DNA from: Sporomusaceae bacterium UBA1887 | GTDB taxonomy: Bacteria; Bacillota; Negativicutes; Sporomusales; DSM-15969 | Length of the DNA stretch: 9,470 bases | Assembly (NCBI GenBank): GCA_002337925.1 | Contig: DDHB01000081.1 | Coordinates: forward strand, 5,122 to 14,591 | Direction of reading: 5' to 3' | Shown: positions 1-6,537 of the stretch, piece by piece | Layout: each line of letters starts with the position of its first letter | Position numbering within the stretch: the stretch's first letter is position 1 | Program-made: the position numbers and the translations under genes | The notes under the pieces: generated by a model | Told to the model about the DNA's origin: nothing | Seen by the model: only the letters and a program-made list of their open reading frames with translations | The model's database searches: none

Positions 1-1
1 T

Positions 2-166
2 ATCGGCCGCCCGCCCGAGGGCTGGGAAGTTGCCGATTATGTGCTTAGCCGCTTTACTACGGAGGAAGAACCGCTGGTGGAGCAAGCGATTGCCAAAGCA
101 GCTGATGCAGTAGAGAGTATTATAAAAGTGGGCCTTACTAAAACAATGAATCTATTTAACAAGTAA
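2..166 (+). CDS. pth: Peptidyl-tRNA hydrolase, C-terminal fragment (5' end outside window)
   Basis: Reading from base 2 to a TAA at 164-166 gives 54 residues beginning IGRPPEGWEVADYVLSRF and ending GLTKTMNLFNK. This matches the C-terminal end of bacterial peptidyl-tRNA hydrolase: the GRP turn, the 'DYVLSRF' segment, then the amphipathic helix with 'AADAVE' and the final 'MNLFN' box. Known for the family: the enzyme cleaves the ester bond between peptide and tRNA in prematurely released peptidyl-tRNA and recycles the tRNA in the cytoplasm. The catalytic His, Asn and Asp residues lie upstream of the window and cannot be checked. The gene ends only 24 bases before the radical SAM gene, with no terminator-like hairpin between, so the two are probably cotranscribed. 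The identification rests on a short stretch, but a diagnostic one. Confidence 0.88.
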   Translation: MGRPPEGWEVADYVLSRFTTEEEPLVEQAIAKAADAVESIIKVGLTKTMNLFNK

Positions 167-190
167 GGCTGTTCCTAAGGATGTGAATAA

Positions 191-1435
191 ATGTTAACAG
201 CTCTATATGCCGACTTACAAGGCGAAATATATGATGCTCCGGGATACCGGGCCGTAGGTAAAATAGGCGAAACTATTGTAAATTTGAATCCCGAGGATAT
301 GATACCGCTGCCTGAAGGGGCCGAACTAATGTATTTGCCGGGCAGGACCGCACTTATGGAGAAAAAAGGAAAGACCGAGCCGTTGGCCTCTTCACTGTTG
401 GCGGTGGCCGCTATGCTGCCTGTAGGCTATACCCGTACTCATCTTCCCGCTTTCGAGAAACATATGGACGCACCGCTGCTGCCGCTTTTTGGCTACACCG
501 CTGCTGCACTTTATAAAGACCAGATCGTGGTGGCTGCTGTACCGACTAGTGATAATGCAAAATGGCATCCTAATAAGTATAATACACCGGCCTTAGCCAA
601 AAAAATTGATCAGGTAAAACGTGATTTAGGTTCAAACCGTCTTGTTGAGCATTTGGCGAACTGTTCGCTTACCTGGCATTGCTGTACGGCTCAGAATCTG
701 TTTTATCGTCGATGGGAGTGCGGCATTCCAACCTCGCCTGCTTGTAATGCCAACTGTCTGGGCTGTATATCTCTTCAGCCGGCAGAATGCTGTCCTTCTC
801 CGCAGAGCCGTATTGTTTTTACGCCAACGGCGGAAGAAATTGCAGAGCTTGGAATATACCATTTGGATCATGCTCCTGAACCGATTATCAGCTTCGGGCA
901 AGGCTGTGAAGGAGAGCCTTCACTGGCAGCTCCGGCCATTGCGTCTGGAATAAAACAAATCAGAGCTGTGACTAACAAGGGAATTATCAATATAAATACG
1001 AATGCTGGTTATACTGAGGGAATCAGGCAAATTGTTGATGCCGGGCTGAACAGCATGCGCGTGAGTATTATCAGTGCCATCCCTGAAACCTATCAGGCTT
1101 ATTACCGTACCGGTTACAGCCTGGATGATGTGCGCAGCTCTATTCTCTACGCTAAGGAGAATGGTGTATATGTATCGCTGAATATGCTGCTATTTCCCGG
1201 ACTCAACGACCGCCCCGAAGAAATTGCCGCGTGGACCGAGTTTATTGACAGCACAGGTATTGATATGATTCAGCTCCGTAATTTAAATTTGGATCCTGAC
1301 TGGTTATTGTCCGTTATGCCTGCTGCCCGGGAGGCTCCACTGGGAGTGCGCCCTTTCCTTGAGCATCTGGCAAAAACATTTCCCAAGGTAGACCTTGGCA
1401 GTTTTACTGTATATCAAAATAGGGAAGGAAAATAA
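191..1435 (+). CDS. Radical SAM protein of unknown function
   Basis: A 414-residue protein with a clear radical SAM signature, CNANCLGC (C185, C189, C192; CX3CX2C), which would hold the 4Fe-4S cluster that cleaves S-adenosylmethionine. A GEP-type SAM-binding motif follows in GQGCEGEPSL (about 236-245), with β/α-barrel elements such as 'INTNAG' (268-273), 'SMRVSI' (288-293) and 'LLFPGLND' (333-340). The core covers about 180-410. The first 180 residues are a separate region with no motif I recognise. Extra cysteines C158, C164, C165, C177, C200, C201 and C239 surround the core motif and could bind a second cluster or metal. The ATG is preceded by TAAGGA at 176-181 with good spacing. It lies 24 bases after pth and just before the rpmE promoter. 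I do not know the substrate. Family membership is secure; any role in translation or tRNA would be inferred from neighbours only. Confidence 0.9.
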   Translation: MLTALYADLQGEIYDAPGYRAVGKIGETIVNLNPEDMIPLPEGAELMYLPGRTALMEKKGKTEPLASSLLAVAAMLPVGYTRTHLPAFEKHMDAPLLPLFGYTAAALYKDQIVVAAVPTSDNAKWHPNKYNTPALAKKIDQVKRDLGSNRLVEHLANCSLTWHCCTAQNLFYRRWECGIPTSPACNANCLGCISLQPAECCPSPQSRIVFTPTAEEIAELGIYHLDHAPEPIISFGQGCEGEPSLAAPAIASGIKQIRAVTNKGIININTNAGYTEGIRQIVDAGLNSMRVSIISAIPETYQAYYRTGYSLDDVRSSILYAKENGVYVSLNMLLFPGLNDRPEEIAAWTEFIDSTGIDMIQLRNLNLDPDWLLSVMPAAREAPLGVRPFLEHLAKTFPKVDLGSFTVYQNREGK

Positions 1436-1445
1436 TGCGTTGCTG

Positions 1446-1475
1446 TTGCAAAAGCCTGTCCCTATATGGTATAAT
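1446..1475 (+). promoter_or_regulatory. Promoter of rpmE (extended -10, vegetative sigma type)
   Basis: TATAAT at 1470-1475 is a perfect -10 box, preceded by TG one base upstream (TGGTATAAT, 1467-1475), the extended -10 form. A weak -35, TTGCAA at 1446-1451 (4 of 6 matches to TTGACA), lies 18 bases upstream. The expected start of transcription is near 1482, giving an rpmE leader of about 37 bases. It lies directly after the radical SAM stop codon. Confidence 0.78.
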
Positions 1476-1518
1476 TACCTGGCAAAAGTTAAGTGGCAAA
1501 AAGTGAGGTGCAAGATAC

Positions 1519-1722
1519 ATGAAAGAAAAGATTCATCCTAATTACGGTGAAGCCAAAGTAACCTGCGGCTGTGGTAATAGCTTCATGACGGGTTCTGTTA
1601 AAAAAGAACTGCGCATTGATGTTTGCTCCAAATGTCATCCGTTCTTTACTGGTCAACAACGTGCTGCTAAAGCCCGCGGCCGGATTGAACAATTCAATAA
1701 GCGCTACGGCCAAGAAGGCTAA
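1519..1722 (+). CDS. rpmE: 50S ribosomal protein L31 (zinc-binding, C+ form)
   Basis: A 67-residue protein starting MKEKIHPNY, the standard L31 N-terminus. Four cysteines, C16 and C18 (TCGCG) and C36 and C39 (VCSKCHPFFTG), form the zinc site of the C+ type, unlike the zinc-free paralogue made under zinc starvation. The 'CHPFFTG' box and the basic tail 'GRIEQFNKRYG' are typical. L31 sits on the large subunit near the central protuberance and helps bridge the subunits. The ATG follows GAGGTG at 1505-1510 with 8-base spacing. The gene is a self-contained unit: an extended -10 promoter lies upstream and a strong intrinsic terminator begins 5 bases after the stop codon. In B. subtilis rpmE follows rho; here rho is absent and the radical SAM gene takes that place. 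Confidence 0.97.
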   Translation: MKEKIHPNYGEAKVTCGCGNSFMTGSVKKELRIDVCSKCHPFFTGQQRAAKARGRIEQFNKRYGQEG

Positions 1723-1727
1723 TTGGG

Positions 1728-1760
1728 CAGCAGAGCAGAGATGCTCTGCTGTATTTGTAT
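1728..1760 (+). terminator. Intrinsic terminator after rpmE
   Basis: A perfect 10-bp stem (CAGCAGAGCA at 1728-1737 pairing with TGCTCTGCTG at 1742-1751) closes a GAGA tetraloop of the stable GNRA class. A T-rich tail, TATTTGTAT, runs from 1752 to 1760. The stem begins 5 bases after the rpmE stop codon. The tail is interrupted by G and A, so some read-through into the DUF1385 gene is possible. Confidence 0.82.
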
Positions 1761-1782
1761 ACAGCTTCAGATTATGTGATAT

Positions 1783-1790
1783 AAGGGGGA
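1783..1790 (+). promoter_or_regulatory. Ribosome binding site that sets the GTG start of the DUF1385 gene
   Basis: AAGGGGGA lies 8 bases before the GTG at 1799. The reading frame is open further upstream (to an ATG at 1616), but that stretch overlaps rpmE and its terminator and has no family similarity. The conserved protein begins immediately after this site, so the GTG is the start. Confidence 0.8.
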
Positions 1791-1798
1791 GAGAAGCC

Positions 1799-2668
1799 GT
1801 GGAGCCAAAAAAGAAAGTATTTGTTGGCGGCCAAGCCGTTATTGAAGGCGTCATGATGCGTGGACCCGGCTATATCGCCACCGCCGTCCGCGAACCCTCA
1901 GGGAATATTACAGTAAAAAAAGAAGAGCTAAAGTCTATCTCTGATACCTACCCGATATTGAAAAAACCGATGATACGCGGTGTCATTGCACTTGCCGAGT
2001 CTCTAATTTACGGAATGAAAGCCTTATCTTTTTCGGCCCAGGCGGCTGGTGAAGAAGGGGAAGAGTTGTCAAATAAGGAAATTGCAATGACCATGCTGTT
2101 TTCACTGGTTATGGCTATTGGCTTGTTTGTGATTATTCCTACCTATGCAGCTAAGTTTTTGCACAGTACGACCGACGATGCCCGTATTTTAAATACGCTT
2201 GAAGGTATTTTGCGGTTAGTCATATTCCTAGCATATATTGCTGCTATTTCCATGATGAAGGATATTCAACGTGTTTTTCAATATCATGGTGCCGAACATA
2301 AAACAATTCATGCCTATGAAGCCGGCCTGCCTTTGACTGTGGAAAATATACGAGCTATGTCCACACTTCATCCCCGGTGCGGTACTAACTTTATGTTAAT
2401 AGTTATGTTAGTCAGCATAGTTGTCTTTGCTTTTTTAGGATGGCCTGACCTGTGGCTGAGAATTGTATCCCGTATTGTGTTATTGCCGTTAATTGCCGGT
2501 GTTTCCTATGAAATTATCCGCTTTGCCGGCCGGAGTGAGCTGCGCTGGGTAGCTTGTGCTATTACACCAGGCTTGTGGCTGCAGAAAATGACTACTCGTG
2601 AACCTAGTGATGATCAGATTGAAGTTGCCATTATGGCATTGGAAGCTGTTAAACCTGAAAATATATAA
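1799..2668 (+). CDS. DUF1385 family membrane protein (YqhQ-like)
   Basis: A 289-residue protein starting at GTG 1799, MEPKKKVFVGGQAVIEG after correction. Family hallmarks: 'GGQAVIEGVMMRGP' near the N-terminus (10-23), 'YHGAEHKTIHAYE' (162-174) and 'HPRCGTNF' (191-198). The conserved His and Cys residues in the last two motifs suggest a metal or active site, but I know of no proven reaction. Hydrophobic segments at about 96-118, 137-153, 198-214 and 222-240 make it an inner-membrane protein; the N-terminal 60 residues and the C-terminal tail after about 262 are soluble. The family is widespread in Firmicutes and often sits between rpmE and the prfA/prmC pair, as here. It follows the rpmE terminator by about 40 bases, so it depends on read-through or on a promoter I could not identify with confidence. 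The family call is firm; the function is unknown. Confidence 0.9.
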   Translation: MEPKKKVFVGGQAVIEGVMMRGPGYIATAVREPSGNITVKKEELKSISDTYPILKKPMIRGVIALAESLIYGMKALSFSAQAAGEEGEELSNKEIAMTMLFSLVMAIGLFVIIPTYAAKFLHSTTDDARILNTLEGILRLVIFLAYIAAISMMKDIQRVFQYHGAEHKTIHAYEAGLPLTVENIRAMSTLHPRCGTNFMLIVMLVSIVVFAFLGWPDLWLRIVSRIVLLPLIAGVSYEIIRFAGRSELRWVACAITPGLWLQKMTTREPSDDQIEVAIMALEAVKPENI

Positions 2669-2679
2669 GCATTGGCTGA

Positions 2680-2718
2680 CGGGAATCCCGCTTTGCGTAG
2701 ACGCTGTGAGGGTTCCCG
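2680..2718 (+). other. Imperfect hairpin between the DUF1385 gene and prfA
   Basis: CGGGAATCC (2680-2688) can pair with GGGTTCCCG (2710-2718), 9 bp including one G·T pair. Its 21-base interior can form a short GCG/CGC hairpin (2695-2697 with 2702-2704). There is no T-run after it, so it is not a standard intrinsic terminator. It ends 11 bases before the prfA Shine-Dalgarno sequence and could serve as an mRNA stabiliser or processing site. Pairing is seen; function is not known. Confidence 0.4.
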
Positions 2719-2742
2719 GCTGCCCGCATGAGGTGACTGTAC

Positions 2743-3816
2743 GTGCTTGACAAACTGCAAGCTTTAGAAGACAAGTATTTAGAACTTGAACAATTAATTA
2801 GTGATCCCGATATTATTGCCAATCAGAATGAATGGCAAAAACTTACGCGGGCTCACTCTAAACTAACTGGTATTGTCGCTGCCTATCGAGAATATAAGGA
2901 AGTACGCCAGGGCATTGAGGATGCGCTGGAAATGCTAAAAGACAAGCTTGATGATGATTTCCATGATATGGTGCAGCTTGAACTCAATGAGTTAAAAACA
3001 AAAGCAGTACAGCTGGAAGCGGATCTGCATATTCTTCTATTGCCGAAAGACCCGAATGATGACAAGAATGTCATTGTGGAAATTCGCGGCGGAGCAGGCG
3101 GAGATGAGGCGGCATTATTTGCCGGTGACTTGTTTCGCATGTATACCCGGTATGCCGAAAATCAAGGCTGGAGAACAGAATTGCTTGATGCAAATGCTCC
3201 TGATTTGGGCGGCTTTAAAGAAGTTGTTTTTTCCATTCAAGGTGATGGCGCCTATTCGAAACTGAAATTTGAAAGCGGCGTTCATCGTGTGCAGCGCGTT
3301 CCTGCAACTGAAGCTAGCGGGCGTATTCATACTTCTACTGTAACCGTAGCTGTTTTGCCGGAAGCCGAGGATGTCGATATTGAAGTCAACAATAATGACC
3401 TAAGAATTGATACCTATTGTGCAAGCGGCGCCGGCGGTCAGCATGTTAACAAAACCGAATCGGCAGTGCGTATTACCCATCTGCCCAGCGGTATTGTAGT
3501 ACAATGCCAGGATGAAAAATCACAGCTCAAAAATCGTGATAAGGCGATGCGTGTACTACGAGCCAAACTACTGGAAGCTGCAGAGCAAAAGCAGCATGCA
3601 GAAACGGCACAGAATCGAAAAAGTCAGGTTGGAACAGGCGATCGAAGCGAACGTATTCGTACTTATAACTTTCCCCAAGGGCGGGTTACCGACCATCGCA
3701 TCGGTCTTACGCTGCACAAACTGGATTTCGTTTTAAATGGCGATCTTGATGAATTGATTAATGGTCTTATTACTGCCGCGCAAAGTGAGCGTCTGAAAGA
3801 AGCTGAGTCTGAATAA
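2743..3816 (+). CDS. prfA: Peptide chain release factor 1 (RF1)
   Basis: A 357-residue class I release factor of normal length. The N-terminal coiled region spans about 1-100. The stop-codon recognition motif is PAT at 187-189 (VQRVPATEAS), the RF1 type that reads UAG and UAA; RF2 would have SPF. The catalytic GGQ is at 231-233 in 'SGAGGQHVNKT', with Q233 the residue methylated by PrmC. The acidic 'GGAGGDEAALF' (116-126) and the C-terminal 'YNFPQGRVTDHR' (308-319) are also family hallmarks. It triggers hydrolysis of peptidyl-tRNA at stop codons in the ribosomal A site. The start is GTG, supported by GAGGTGA at 2730-2736 with 6-base spacing. Its modifying enzyme gene, prmC, begins two bases after its stop codon, so the two are almost certainly translated together. 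Confidence 0.98.
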   Translation: MLDKLQALEDKYLELEQLISDPDIIANQNEWQKLTRAHSKLTGIVAAYREYKEVRQGIEDALEMLKDKLDDDFHDMVQLELNELKTKAVQLEADLHILLLPKDPNDDKNVIVEIRGGAGGDEAALFAGDLFRMYTRYAENQGWRTELLDANAPDLGGFKEVVFSIQGDGAYSKLKFESGVHRVQRVPATEASGRIHTSTVTVAVLPEAEDVDIEVNNNDLRIDTYCASGAGGQHVNKTESAVRITHLPSGIVVQCQDEKSQLKNRDKAMRVLRAKLLEAAEQKQHAETAQNRKSQVGTGDRSERIRTYNFPQGRVTDHRIGLTLHKLDFVLNGDLDELINGLITAAQSERLKEAESE

Positions 3817-3818
3817 TC

Positions 3819-4685
3819 ATGAGTGAAAAAAAAGAACAGTGGACAGTTGGCAGTATTTTAAAATGGACGGGGCAGTATTTCTGTGAAAAAGGCGTGGAAA
3901 GTCCCCGCCTTGACGCGGAAGTGCTGCTTTCCCATATACTGGGGAAAGACCGGCTTTATTTGTACGTCCATTTTGACCGACCCCTTGATGAGCAGGAGCT
4001 GACGGAATACCGGAAGCTGGTCAAACTCAGGGCACAGCGTACTCCGGTAGCTTATATTATCGGCTACAAGGAATTTATGGGTCTAAGCTTTGCTGTTACG
4101 CCTGACGTACTCATCCCTCGTCCTGATACGGAAGTCCTTGTAGAAGCGGTGCTGGAGCGGTTGAGGGAAAAGGATGAACCCAATATTTTGGATATAGGTA
4201 CAGGCAGTGGCGCGATTATCATCAGCTTGTTAGCTCATTTGCCGCAAGCCAGCGGGGTGGGGATCGATGTGTCGTCTCCGGCACTGGCTGTAACCGGGCA
4301 AAATGCGGTTACTCACCAGGTAAGTGATCGGCTGCAACTGCTGGCAGGAGATGTTTTTCAGCCATTATCCGGCCAACGCTTTGATGCGATTGTTTCCAAT
4401 CCTCCTTATATCCCGGATAAGGATATCGCAGGGCTCGCGCCGGAGGTTCATCGTGAACCTTATGGAGCACTTGCGGGAGGTCAAGATGGTCTGAATTTTT
4501 ATCGCCGCATGATAAGTGAGGCCCCAGGGTATGTTAATTCAGGCGGTTTTGTAGCATTCGAGGTAGGGATAGAGCAGGCGGAAGCTGTGGCTGCGCTCGC
4601 CAGGGACGGCGGCGTATTTACAGTTGAAGCCATCATCAAAGACTATGGCGGCATTGAGCGTGTACTAGTACTCAGGGCGCCTTGA
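3819..4685 (+). CDS. prmC: Release factor glutamine-N5-methyltransferase
   Basis: A 288-residue class I SAM-dependent methyltransferase. It has a helical N-terminal substrate-binding domain (about 1-80), the conserved 'VLIPRPDTEVLVE' (97-109), the SAM-binding glycine motif 'DIGTGSGAI' (125-133) and the catalytic NPPY at 194-197 (SNPPYIPD), which holds the glutamine amide. It methylates the glutamine of the GGQ motif in release factors and so raises termination efficiency. The ATG lies two bases after the prfA stop codon. The upstream sequence is purine-rich but has only a weak Shine-Dalgarno match, consistent with translational coupling to prfA. The end of the gene runs into the leader of ywlC. 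No key residue appears to be missing. Confidence 0.96.
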   Translation: MSEKKEQWTVGSILKWTGQYFCEKGVESPRLDAEVLLSHILGKDRLYLYVHFDRPLDEQELTEYRKLVKLRAQRTPVAYIIGYKEFMGLSFAVTPDVLIPRPDTEVLVEAVLERLREKDEPNILDIGTGSGAIIISLLAHLPQASGVGIDVSSPALAVTGQNAVTHQVSDRLQLLAGDVFQPLSGQRFDAIVSNPPYIPDKDIAGLAPEVHREPYGALAGGQDGLNFYRRMISEAPGYVNSGGFVAFEVGIEQAEAVAALARDGGVFTVEAIIKDYGGIERVLVLRAP

Positions 4686-4695
4686 AGCTTATTTC

Positions 4696-4701
4696 AGGAG
4701 G
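4696..4701 (+). promoter_or_regulatory. Ribosome binding site that sets the ATG start of ywlC
   Basis: A full AGGAGG lies 4 bases before the ATG at 4706. A TTG at 4682 in the same frame overlaps the prmC stop codon but has no comparable site, and the 8 extra residues it would add do not look like family sequence. The ATG at 4706 is preferred. Confidence 0.8.
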
Positions 4702-4705
4702 CACT

Positions 4706-5758
4706 ATGTCGATAGAAACACAGTATTTTCAAGTAGACAGGCACAAGCCGGATAAGGAAATATTGACGCAGGCTGCCCGCATTCTGGTCAGCGGCGGTTT
4801 AGTAGCGTTTCCTACGGAAACCGTTTATGGGCTTGGCGCTAATGGTCTGGAGCCTCAAGCGGTAGCGGGTATTTTCCGGGCTAAAGGACGACCGTCCGAT
4901 AATCCGCTTATTTTACATATTGCTGAGGCAAGCGAAGTTTTGCAGTTGGTAAGGACAATACCAGCCAATGCAAGGGCATTGATGGAACGATACTGGCCAG
5001 GTCCGCTTACCCTGGTACTGGAAAGAAAGCCGATTGTACCGGACCAGGTGACAGGCGGCTTGGATACAGTTGCTGTTCGCCTGCCTGATTCCGTTATTGC
5101 CCGCGAACTAATCCGCTTGACAGGATTGCCGATTGCTGCTCCCAGTGCTAATCTTTCCGGTCGGCCAAGTCCTACCACCGCCGAGGCTGTGGCAGCGGAT
5201 TTATCAAGCCGAATTGAGGCAATCGTTGACGGAGGCCCGTGCGATGTTGGTGTGGAATCGACGATTATCGACTGTACAACACCTGTTCCCACGCTGCTTC
5301 GACCTGGCGGGATAACGCTGGAAATGTTGATGGATACGCTCGGAGAAGTCGAAATTGATCCTGCCCTTAGCCGGGATGATTTAATTCCGAAAGCTCCAGG
5401 CATGAAATACAGACATTATGCCCCATCAGCTCCAATGATCCTGTTGGAGGGCGAAGCGGTTAATGTTGCTGCCGCCTTGATCGAAAAAGTACGACAGGCT
5501 GTCTTGGAGGGCAAGCGGGTTGGTGCGGTGGTTTCCGCAGAGACCGCTGCGCTTTTGCCTACTGAAATTCAATTTGCCGTATATGGGCATCGTCGTAATG
5601 CAGCTGAAATTGCTAATCATTTATATAATGTATTGCTTTCTTTTGACCATAATCCGGTTGATGTTATTTATGCGGAAGGGATCAGTGAAAGTGGCTTAGG
5701 CTTAGCGGTAATGAATCGGTTGCGCAAAGCAGCCGGATATAAAATTCTGCAGGTTTAA
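4706..5758 (+). CDS. ywlC: L-threonylcarbamoyladenylate synthase (Sua5/YwlC type)
   Basis: A 350-residue protein of the long, two-domain Sua5 form; the short TsaC form is about 190 residues. The N-terminal YrdC domain (about 10-205) carries 'FPTETVYGLG' (35-44), 'KGRPSDNPL' (60-68), 'SANLSG' (147-152), 'GVESTIID' (182-189) and 'LRPGGIT' (198-204). The linker motif 'PGMKYRHYAP' (231-240) and a C-terminal Sua5 domain (about 242-350) follow. It makes threonylcarbamoyl-AMP from threonine, bicarbonate and ATP, the first step of the t6A modification at position 37 of ANN-decoding tRNAs. The start codon choice is ATG 4706, preceded by AGGAGG. It starts 20 bases after prmC ends and closes the prfA–prmC–ywlC translation cluster, with no terminator seen between these genes. 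Confidence 0.96.
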   Translation: MSIETQYFQVDRHKPDKEILTQAARILVSGGLVAFPTETVYGLGANGLEPQAVAGIFRAKGRPSDNPLILHIAEASEVLQLVRTIPANARALMERYWPGPLTLVLERKPIVPDQVTGGLDTVAVRLPDSVIARELIRLTGLPIAAPSANLSGRPSPTTAEAVAADLSSRIEAIVDGGPCDVGVESTIIDCTTPVPTLLRPGGITLEMLMDTLGEVEIDPALSRDDLIPKAPGMKYRHYAPSAPMILLEGEAVNVAAALIEKVRQAVLEGKRVGAVVSAETAALLPTEIQFAVYGHRRNAAEIANHLYNVLLSFDHNPVDVIYAEGISESGLGLAVMNRLRKAAGYKILQV

Positions 5759-5765
5759 GTTTCTC

Positions 5766-5824
5766 TTTCGATTATTAATAATTTCATACTACCACCCCTC
5801 TCTTTTTCATATACATTATCGAAA
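5766..5824 (+). repeat. Inverted repeat pair and AT palindrome in the ywlC–mntP gap
   Basis: TTTCGAT (5766-5772) and ATCGAAA (5818-5824) are perfect inverted copies 45 bases apart that bracket most of the gap. Between them lie a 12-base AT-only palindrome, ATTATTAATAAT (5771-5782), and a pyrimidine-rich tract, CCACCCCTCTCTTTTT (about 5792-5807). The right arm ends just before the mntP Shine-Dalgarno. I see no clear promoter and no good terminator here. A structural or regulatory role is possible but unproven, and seven base pairs over this distance can occur by chance. Confidence 0.35.
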
Positions 5825-5825
5825 C

Positions 5826-5833
5826 GGAGGTGG
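5826..5833 (+). promoter_or_regulatory. Strong ribosome binding site for the TTG start of mntP
   Basis: GGAGGTGG lies 6 bases before TTG 5840. This strong site supports the rare TTG start codon. The protein from that codon begins at the first transmembrane helix, as expected for the family. Confidence 0.75.
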
Positions 5834-5839
5834 CGGATA

Positions 5840-6439
5840 TTGAGTACCCTTGAGCTATTCGTGCTTAGTGCAGCCTTAGGAACCGATTTATTCTCAGTGG
5901 CGGTGCCGATTGGCATGAATCCCGTCAGGCTGCGGGTGATTCTGCGCTCAGCAATTGTTTTTGCCTTGTTTCACATTATTATGATTCTCGCAGGCTATCA
6001 TGCCGGACATTGGCTGGGACATATGGTGGAACATGTTGGCACTTATCATATTGACTGGCAGGTAGCTGCAGTACAAGACTGGGCGAGTGCCTTAGGAGCG
6101 TTGGTTTTAGCCGGACTCGGTGTGCATATGATAAAGGAAAACCTAACCTGTAATGAAGCAGATGGTGCGTGCGGGCACCCATTAAAAGGATTTACCTTCG
6201 TTATGCTGGCAGCCAGCGTGAGCATAGATGCTTTAGCAGCCGGTTTTAGCCTGGGGATGCTGGATGTAGACTTACTGAAGCTAAGTTTTATTCTGGGCTC
6301 TGTTATTTTTGTTATTGCAATTGCCGGATTAATTGTCGGACGGCGCGTCAGCCATTGTTTTGGCTCACGGGCAGAACTGATAGGCGGTTTTGTGTTGATG
6401 GGGCTAGGTGCCCATTTGCTCTGGACAGCGCTATTTTAA
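5840..6439 (+). CDS. mntP: MntP-type manganese efflux protein (ywlD position)
   Basis: A 199-residue protein with six predicted membrane helices (about 4-26, 33-53, 81-100, 117-140, 145-167 and 178-197) in two similar halves. Each half has a conserved helix-borne aspartate: D16 in 'ALGTDLFSVAVPIGM' and D130 in 'SVSIDALAAGFSLGM', the pattern of the MntP/DUF204 family that exports Mn2+. The second motif is close to consensus, the first more divergent. The external or loop region 45-70 is rich in histidine (H45, H54, H57, H61, H65, H70), and C104, C111 and H113 lie in the middle loop, so extra metal binding is plausible. In B. subtilis the same position between ywlC and ywlE holds ywlD (mntP), which supports the call. 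The start is TTG with a strong ribosome site. The substrate is inferred from family and position; the related YtaF-type proteins are the main alternative. Confidence 0.85.
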   Translation: MSTLELFVLSAALGTDLFSVAVPIGMNPVRLRVILRSAIVFALFHIIMILAGYHAGHWLGHMVEHVGTYHIDWQVAAVQDWASALGALVLAGLGVHMIKENLTCNEADGACGHPLKGFTFVMLAASVSIDALAAGFSLGMLDVDLLKLSFILGSVIFVIAIAGLIVGRRVSHCFGSRAELIGGFVLMGLGAHLLWTALF

Positions 6440-6449
6440 GGATTTTAGA

Positions 6450-6500
6450 GTTCGGGCTTTATTATTAAAGAGGGCGAACCTATCGTATAGTTAAGTTCGC
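6450..6500 (+). other. Overlapping, mutually exclusive hairpins downstream of mntP
   Basis: Hairpin A: GTTCG (6450-6454) with CGAAC (6475-6479), enclosing a second stem CTTTA/TAAAG (6457-6461 with 6466-6470) with a TTAT loop. Hairpin B: GCGAAC (6474-6479) with GTTCGC (6495-6500), enclosing CTAT/ATAG. Both use the same GAAC segment, so only one can form at a time. There is no T-run after either one, so neither is a convincing intrinsic terminator. They lie upstream of the ywlE promoter, in the 3' region of the mntP transcript. Together with the promoter entry, this accounts for the 155-base gap between mntP and ywlE. Confidence 0.4.
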
Positions 6501-6537
6501 TGACGTGCTTATTGGTACTGACTGAGCTTATTTCTGC

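Noticed and set aside
642..953. Second plus-strand frame inside the radical SAM gene
   Set aside because: It overlaps the radical SAM cluster motif in another frame, has no ribosome site, and the product resembles no family.
1616..1798. Upstream extension of the DUF1385 reading frame to an ATG at 1616
   Set aside because: It overlaps rpmE and its terminator in another frame, lacks a ribosome site, and the family sequence begins at GTG 1799.
4855..5403. 182-codon open frame on the minus strand within ywlC
   Set aside because: It lies wholly inside a well-supported gene, encodes a low-complexity Ser/Ile/Arg-rich product with no recognisable motif, and is explained by codon use of ywlC on the other strand.
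5759..5839. Manganese (yybP-ykoY) riboswitch upstream of mntP
   Set aside because: Some mntP genes have this riboswitch, but the gap is only 81 bases and I find neither its conserved loop sequences nor a matching fold.
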